Part shown: piece after piece, positions 11,003 through 14,926 of the stretch | Layout of the letters: the number at the start of each line of letters is the position of its first letter | How positions within the stretch are numbered: position 1 is the first letter of the stretch | Assembly (NCBI GenBank): GCA_049642385.1 | Contig: JBAROU010000135.1 | Location: 1 to 14,926, forward strand | Source of the DNA: JBAROU01 sp049642385 | GTDB lineage: Bacteria > Chloroflexota > Dehalococcoidia > DSTF01 > RBG-16-68-14 | DNA length: 14,926 nucleotides | Reading direction: 5' to 3' | Notes under the pieces: model-generated | Databases searched by the model: none | What the model saw: the letters and a program-made list of their open reading frames with translations, nothing else | What the model was told of the DNA's origin: nothing | Translations under genes and position numbers: made by a program

Positions 11003-13546
11003 ATGGTAAGGCAACCCCTTCTACATACGGAACGAAACGGCGATCGATCTCTGAGCAGCGCCGAGATCGAAGTGGCGCTCCAGGCCTGGCTTACCATTCT
11101 GGAGCCGGCAGACTGGGGGTTCTGTATTACCGACCCGAAAGGCAACACACTTGCCGGCATGAACCCCGCGTTCGCCACCATGCATGGCTACACCGTCGAC
11201 GAGCTCGTGGGCCAGTCGATCGAGTTCGTGAAAGCGCCGGAAGTTCGCGAGAGCTTGTCGGAACACCACCGGCTCGCCGACGAGCGCGGCCACTACACCT
11301 ACGAGCCGCTCCACCTTCGGAAAGACGGCACCACGTTTCCAGTGCTGGCTTCCATCACCGTCGCGAAGGACGAACAAGGCGCGGTGCTCTATCGGATCGT
11401 CTGCGTCCAGGACATCTCAGAGCGCAAGCAGGCGGAAGCGGCGCTTCGTGAAACCGAGCGCCAGTTCTACGACGCCTTCTTGACGGGGCCCAATGTGATG
11501 CACGTCATCCGAAAGCGTGACGGCCGCATCGTCGCCGCCAACGAGCGCTTCCTCGAACGCACCGGATGTACGCGCGAGGAAGTGATCGGTCGAACAATCA
11601 ACGAGATCGGCCTTGATGTGGAAGCATCCGACCCGGAGACGGCGCAGCGAGAGCTCCAGAAAACCGGCGCTGTTAACGGCATGGAAGTCCACGTGCGCCT
11701 TAAGACTGGCGAGGCTGGGGATGTACTCGTCTCTGGCTCTGACGTCGACTGGGCCGGTGAGCCGTGCCTCTTGGTGATCTCCAGTAGCGTCACCGAACGT
11801 AAGCGAGCGGAGGAGGCGCTTCTGGAATCGGAAACCAAGTTCCGCACCATCACCGAGACGATCGGCGGCATAGCCTTCATCATCGATGCCTCGTCGCTGC
11901 TCTACATGAACTCAGAAGCGGAGCGGATCACGGGGTACAGCCGCGCCGAGCTCGCCTCCATGAGCTTTCTCGACCTCATTCACCCTGACCACCGTGCCCT
12001 CGGCCAGGAACGCGTGCTGGCAGAGTTGCGCGGCGAGCGCGTGCCAAAACATTACGAGCTTTTGATCGTCACGAAGAGCGGTGAGGAACGCTGGCTCGAA
12101 TTCAGCGGCGGCCGCATCGACTACAAGGGCCAGCCCGCCATCGCCGGCTCCGCCTTCGATGTCACGGAGCGCAAGCGGACGGAAGAAGCCCTGCGCGAGA
12201 GCGAGGAACGCTACCGGACACTCGTGGAGAGCGCGCTCGACTTAATCTGTGAGGTCCACCATGACCAGCTCGTTTACGTTAGCCCAGGATCGAGGGACGT
12301 CCTCGGGTTCGAACCGGAAGAGCTCATCGGCACAAGTGTGTTCGATATCGTCGATCCCAGGTACCACGGCCAAATGGTAGAGGCCGCGGAGACCGTCGCC
12401 GAGAGCGATAGGCCCGCCCGAGCCGTTCATAAGGTTCGCCACAAGAATGGCGAATGGCGCTGGCTGGAGACCGTTGGCAATACGTTTGGTGAGCACCGCG
12501 GCGTCGTAATCTCCCGTGATATCACCGAGCGTAAGCAGGCAGAAGAGGCGCTCCGGGAAAGCGAGGCGATGAACCGCGCCCTCTTGGAGACCGTCCCAGA
12601 TGTGATCTTTAGGGTGAGCAGGGAGGGCGTCTGCCTAGATTTGATCCCCGGGAAGGATCTAGAACCATTGCTGCCGCCTGCTGAGTTCATAGGCAGGAGC
12701 GCGGTCGATATTGTTCCTGAGGAACTCGCCCGTGAAGCGATGGCCAATGTTGAGCAGGCCTTGGAGACCGGCGAGACTCAGCGTTTCGAATTCAGCCTCG
12801 AGGCGGGTGGCGCGCTTCGCCTCCTGGAGTGCAGGCTTGTCGCTATGGGATCTGATGAGGCGCTGGCCATCGTCCGGGAGATCACGGAGCAGAGGCGGGC
12901 CCAGGAAGCGCTGGGCCAGAGCGAGGAGCGGTTCCGCATGCTCGCTGAGCACGCGAACGACATGATCTACCGCTATCGTTTCGGTGAGGACGGCGGCTTC
13001 GAGTACGTCAGTCCTTCCGTCACCACGATCGCCGGCTACACGCCGGAGGATTACTACGCTGACCCTGATTTCCACGACAAGATCATCCACCCTGACGATA
13101 AGGAGAAATTCCAGCAATCGATCGACGACGGCGTCATCGCCACGGTCGAGTTGCGCTGGTTCCGAAAAGACGGCTCCGTCATCTGGGCTGAACAGCGGAA
13201 CGTGTTCATCTACGACGAAGCGGGTGAGGTGGTGGCTGTCCAGGGCATCATTCGCGACATCACGGAGCGAAAGCGGGCCGAAGAGGTGCTCCAGCAGGCG
13301 AGAGACGAGCTCGAAAGCCGCGTGGAGGCAAGTATGGAGCGTGGCGCTGCCTACGGCCTGACGTTCCGCGAGTTCACCGTGCTGCACCTCCTCGCTGAAG
13401 GCGGCGCAGACAAGGAAATCGCCCTCGAGCTGGGGATCACCGCGCGCACGATAGGGAAGCACGTCGCCAGAATCCTCAGCAAAATGAAAGCCGCCTCCCG
13501 TACGGAAGCTGTCTCGCGCGCCTTTCGTGAGGGTCTCCTAAGCTAG
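11003..13546 (+). CDS. Six-PAS sensor protein with C-terminal LuxR-type HTH
   Basis: 847-aa soluble one-component regulator. Six PAS/PAC units lie at about 28-143, 148-267, 273-393, 398-513, 518-632 and 638-757. Each ends in a DITERK-type motif and a short coiled linker (AEEALRESEERY). Typical PAS words are ITDPKGNTLAGMNPAF (42-57), IHPDH (326-330) and IHPDD (695-699). A coiled segment (758-780) leads to a LuxR/GerE HTH (785-845: LTFREFTVLHLLAEGGADKEIALEL, GITARTIGKHVARILSKM). There is no histidine kinase, receiver, GGDEF or membrane helix. PAS domains may sense redox, heme, flavin or small molecules and pass the signal to the DNA-binding domain; the ligand is unknown. Repeated linkers suggest internal duplication. 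The ATG at 11003 has AGGAGG 6 nt upstream. Confidence 0.92.
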   Translation: MVRQPLLHTERNGDRSLSSAEIEVALQAWLTILEPADWGFCITDPKGNTLAGMNPAFATMHGYTVDELVGQSIEFVKAPEVRESLSEHHRLADERGHYTYEPLHLRKDGTTFPVLASITVAKDEQGAVLYRIVCVQDISERKQAEAALRETERQFYDAFLTGPNVMHVIRKRDGRIVAANERFLERTGCTREEVIGRTINEIGLDVEASDPETAQRELQKTGAVNGMEVHVRLKTGEAGDVLVSGSDVDWAGEPCLLVISSSVTERKRAEEALLESETKFRTITETIGGIAFIIDASSLLYMNSEAERITGYSRAELASMSFLDLIHPDHRALGQERVLAELRGERVPKHYELLIVTKSGEERWLEFSGGRIDYKGQPAIAGSAFDVTERKRTEEALRESEERYRTLVESALDLICEVHHDQLVYVSPGSRDVLGFEPEELIGTSVFDIVDPRYHGQMVEAAETVAESDRPARAVHKVRHKNGEWRWLETVGNTFGEHRGVVISRDITERKQAEEALRESEAMNRALLETVPDVIFRVSREGVCLDLIPGKDLEPLLPPAEFIGRSAVDIVPEELAREAMANVEQALETGETQRFEFSLEAGGALRLLECRLVAMGSDEALAIVREITEQRRAQEALGQSEERFRMLAEHANDMIYRYRFGEDGGFEYVSPSVTTIAGYTPEDYYADPDFHDKIIHPDDKEKFQQSIDDGVIATVELRWFRKDGSVIWAEQRNVFIYDEAGEVVAVQGIIRDITERKRAEEVLQQARDELESRVEASMERGAAYGLTFREFTVLHLLAEGGADKEIALELGITARTIGKHVARILSKMKAASRTEAVSRAFREGLLS

Positions 13547-13555
13547 ATGCACCTG

Positions 13556-13575
13556 TATACGTGAAAATACGTATA
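13556..13575. repeat. Inverted repeat after the PAS-LuxR gene
   Basis: TATACGT (13556-13562) and ACGTATA (13569-13575) are perfect arms around GAAAAT, starting 10 bp after the stop. The AT-rich stem is weak for a terminator and there is no U-tract; a protein-binding site is equally possible. Confidence 0.4.
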
Positions 13576-13689
13576 GACAAAGCGGCGCATCTGCTGGACA
13601 ATGGAGCCCCGCCCTTCCCGCAGGCCTCCAGGGTCGTCTGCGGCCTGAGACACACTCTCGCTCGCGTGCAACCTAGGGGGAGCAGCAGA

Positions 13690-13709
13690 GCCCCGACTCG
13701 CGTCGGGGC
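13690..13709. terminator. GC hairpin between convergent PAS-LuxR and acyl-CoA dehydrogenase genes
   Basis: GCCCCGAC (13690-13697) and GTCGGGGC (13702-13709) form an 8-bp stem with loop TCGC. It is 41 bp past the dehydrogenase stop and 144 bp past the PAS-LuxR stop, so it could end transcription from either side. It lacks a clear T-tract. The stem core matches the hairpin at 5554-5570. Confidence 0.5.
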
Positions 13710-13749
13710 CCTGCCCCAAAATGCCCGATCTCGCAGCCCCTTCGCGGGG

Positions 13750-14886
13750 CTAGACGCCCAGCTTGTCTGCCACCTTCTCGCGGTGGTAGTCGCCGTCGCC
13801 CCAGGCTAGCTCGCTGCCCTTCTGGCGCCGGAAGTAGAGCTGGATCACGTACTCCTTCGTGAAGCCAATGCCGCCGTGGATCTGCTGGCCGTGCGCCACC
13901 ACGCGACGCGTCGCCTCGCTGCACCAGGCCTTCGCCATGTGGACGTCCAAATCGGCCTCAGGCTCGCCTTCCGCCACCGACCAGGCCGCCTTGTACATGA
14001 TGAAGCGCGCGCCGTCGACGTCGGTCACCATGTCGGCTGCCTTGTGCTGGATCGCCTGGAAGCTGCCGATCGGCCGACCGAACTGGATGCGGTCCTTCGC
14101 GTACTGGACGCTGATCTCGAAGTCCTTCTGCGCCAGCCCGACGAGGTACGCGCACTCCAGTACCGTCCCCTTCCGCGCGATGCGCTGGTAGGTGGCCCAG
14201 CCCTTGTCGACTTCACCCAGCACGTTCGCCTTCGCCACCTTCACGTTCTCGAACTTCACCTCGCACTGCTTGTCCGCGGCGATCGTCTTCAGCGTGGTGT
14301 GCGAGATGCCCGCGCTCTTGCTATCGACGATGAAGAGCGTGATGCCCTCCTCCGCGTTCTTGCCCTTCTTCGTGCGCGCGGCGACTGTCATGTAGTCGCT
14401 CACGTGCGCATCGCGGGTGAACAGCTTCGTGCCGTTCAGGACGAAGTCGTCGCCACTCGCCTTCGCCTCCAGCTCGATGCCCTCGGCGTCGAAGCGCGCC
14501 GACGGCTCGGTGAACGCCAGCGTCCAGATGTGCTCGCCCGAGGCGATCTTGGGCAGATACTGCTTCTTCTGCTCGTCGGAGCCCGCCTCCAGCAACGCGA
14601 TCGCGCCACCGACGGCCGTCGGGATGAACGGCCCCGGCACGAGCGCGCGGCCGAACTCCTCGACCAGGATGATCAGGTCGATGAAGCCCATGCCGGTGCC
14701 GCCATACTGGTCCGGCACGATCAGCCCCTGCCAGCCCTGCTCCGCCATCTTCTTCCAGAGCTCCGGCGAGTAGCCCTGCTCGTCCTCCTCCATCTCGCGC
14801 ACGTGCTTTTCCGGGCACTCCTTCTCCAAGAAGTCGCGCGCGAAGTTCTTGAGCATCTCCTGCTCTTCGCTCAGTCCAAGGTCCAT
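13750..14886 (-). CDS. Acyl-CoA dehydrogenase family protein
   Basis: 378-aa FAD-dependent acyl-CoA dehydrogenase fold, normally catalysing alpha,beta-desaturation of an acyl-CoA with electrons passed to ETF. It has the N-terminal helical domain (FARDFLEKECPEKHVREME; WKKMAEQGWQGLIVPDQYGGTGMGF), a middle beta domain with LAFTEPSARFDA (123-134), and a C-terminal helical domain with DRIQFGRPIGSFQAIQHKAAD (split at 265-285) and QQIHGGIGFTKEYVIQLYFRR (334-354). Two departures: FTEPSARFD replaces the usual TEP.AGSD, and the C-terminal KGSELAWGDGDYHRE resembles paired-subunit FadE-like enzymes rather than the MCAD catalytic-Glu segment. Substrate unknown. The ATG at 14886 has AAAGGAG 8 nt upstream. 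Upstream partners may lie beyond the window. Confidence 0.92.
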   Translation of the reverse strand: MDLGLSEEQEMLKNFARDFLEKECPEKHVREMEEDEQGYSPELWKKMAEQGWQGLIVPDQYGGTGMGFIDLIILVEEFGRALVPGPFIPTAVGGAIALLEAGSDEQKKQYLPKIASGEHIWTLAFTEPSARFDAEGIELEAKASGDDFVLNGTKLFTRDAHVSDYMTVAARTKKGKNAEEGITLFIVDSKSAGISHTTLKTIAADKQCEVKFENVKVAKANVLGEVDKGWATYQRIARKGTVLECAYLVGLAQKDFEISVQYAKDRIQFGRPIGSFQAIQHKAADMVTDVDGARFIMYKAAWSVAEGEPEADLDVHMAKAWCSEATRRVVAHGQQIHGGIGFTKEYVIQLYFRRQKGSELAWGDGDYHREKVADKLGV

Positions 14887-14926
14887 GTGTGGTGCTCCTT
14901 TCCTCCAATGTCTGTGGTCGATAGGC

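Noticed and set aside
12659..13462. 267-codon minus-strand open frame
   Set aside because: Antisense to PAS5, PAS6 and the HTH, whose sense protein is clearly real.

Overview
The window is GC-rich bacterial DNA (roughly two thirds G+C by eye) with dense genes, Shine-Dalgarno sites and several GTG and TTG starts. The gene mix (zf-trcl-type zinc ribbon, multi-PAS/LuxR regulator, Thr/Pro-rich lipoprotein, acyl-CoA dehydrogenase, interspersed CTGAGC/TCGAAG repeats) resembles environmental Chloroflexota such as Dehalococcoidia. That placement is an inference; no rRNA or phylogenetic marker is present. I found no tRNA, rRNA, CRISPR array, integrase or transposase.

Layout. Positions 1-1750 hold a sulfotransferase (+), a convergent TrhA/hemolysin III membrane protein (-) and a double zinc-ribbon protein (-). 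Positions 1889-3361 encode an intact phage portal protein (-). Positions 3536-5528 hold non-phage genes: a SelW/SelT/SelH (Rdx) family selenoprotein read through an in-frame UGA, a lipoprotein (-) and a frameshifted surface-protein gene (+). Positions 5608-8468 form a tightly overlapping minus-strand phage operon: membrane protein, 55-aa protein, probable small terminase-like protein, XhlA-like small membrane protein, large terminase, Cys4-HTH protein. Its upstream region has a good promoter (TTGACG, 17 nt, TATCCT) with a LexA-box-like palindrome in the spacer. Opposite lie a potentially structured RNA leader and a 58-aa gene (+).

Positions 8900-10847 hold three minus-strand genes: YqeK-like HD phosphohydrolase, HtpX protease and HIT hydrolase, a set that suggests stress and dinucleoside-polyphosphate metabolism. 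Positions 11003-13546 encode an 847-aa protein with six PAS domains and a C-terminal LuxR-type HTH but no kinase. Positions 13750-14886 encode an acyl-CoA dehydrogenase (-).

The two strongest points are the selenoprotein, whose UGA and candidate bSECIS would be missed by standard gene callers, and the capsid-less terminase/portal set, split by unrelated genes and apparently under SOS-type control. The latter could be a domesticated phage remnant or part of a gene-transfer-like system, but the window alone cannot decide.
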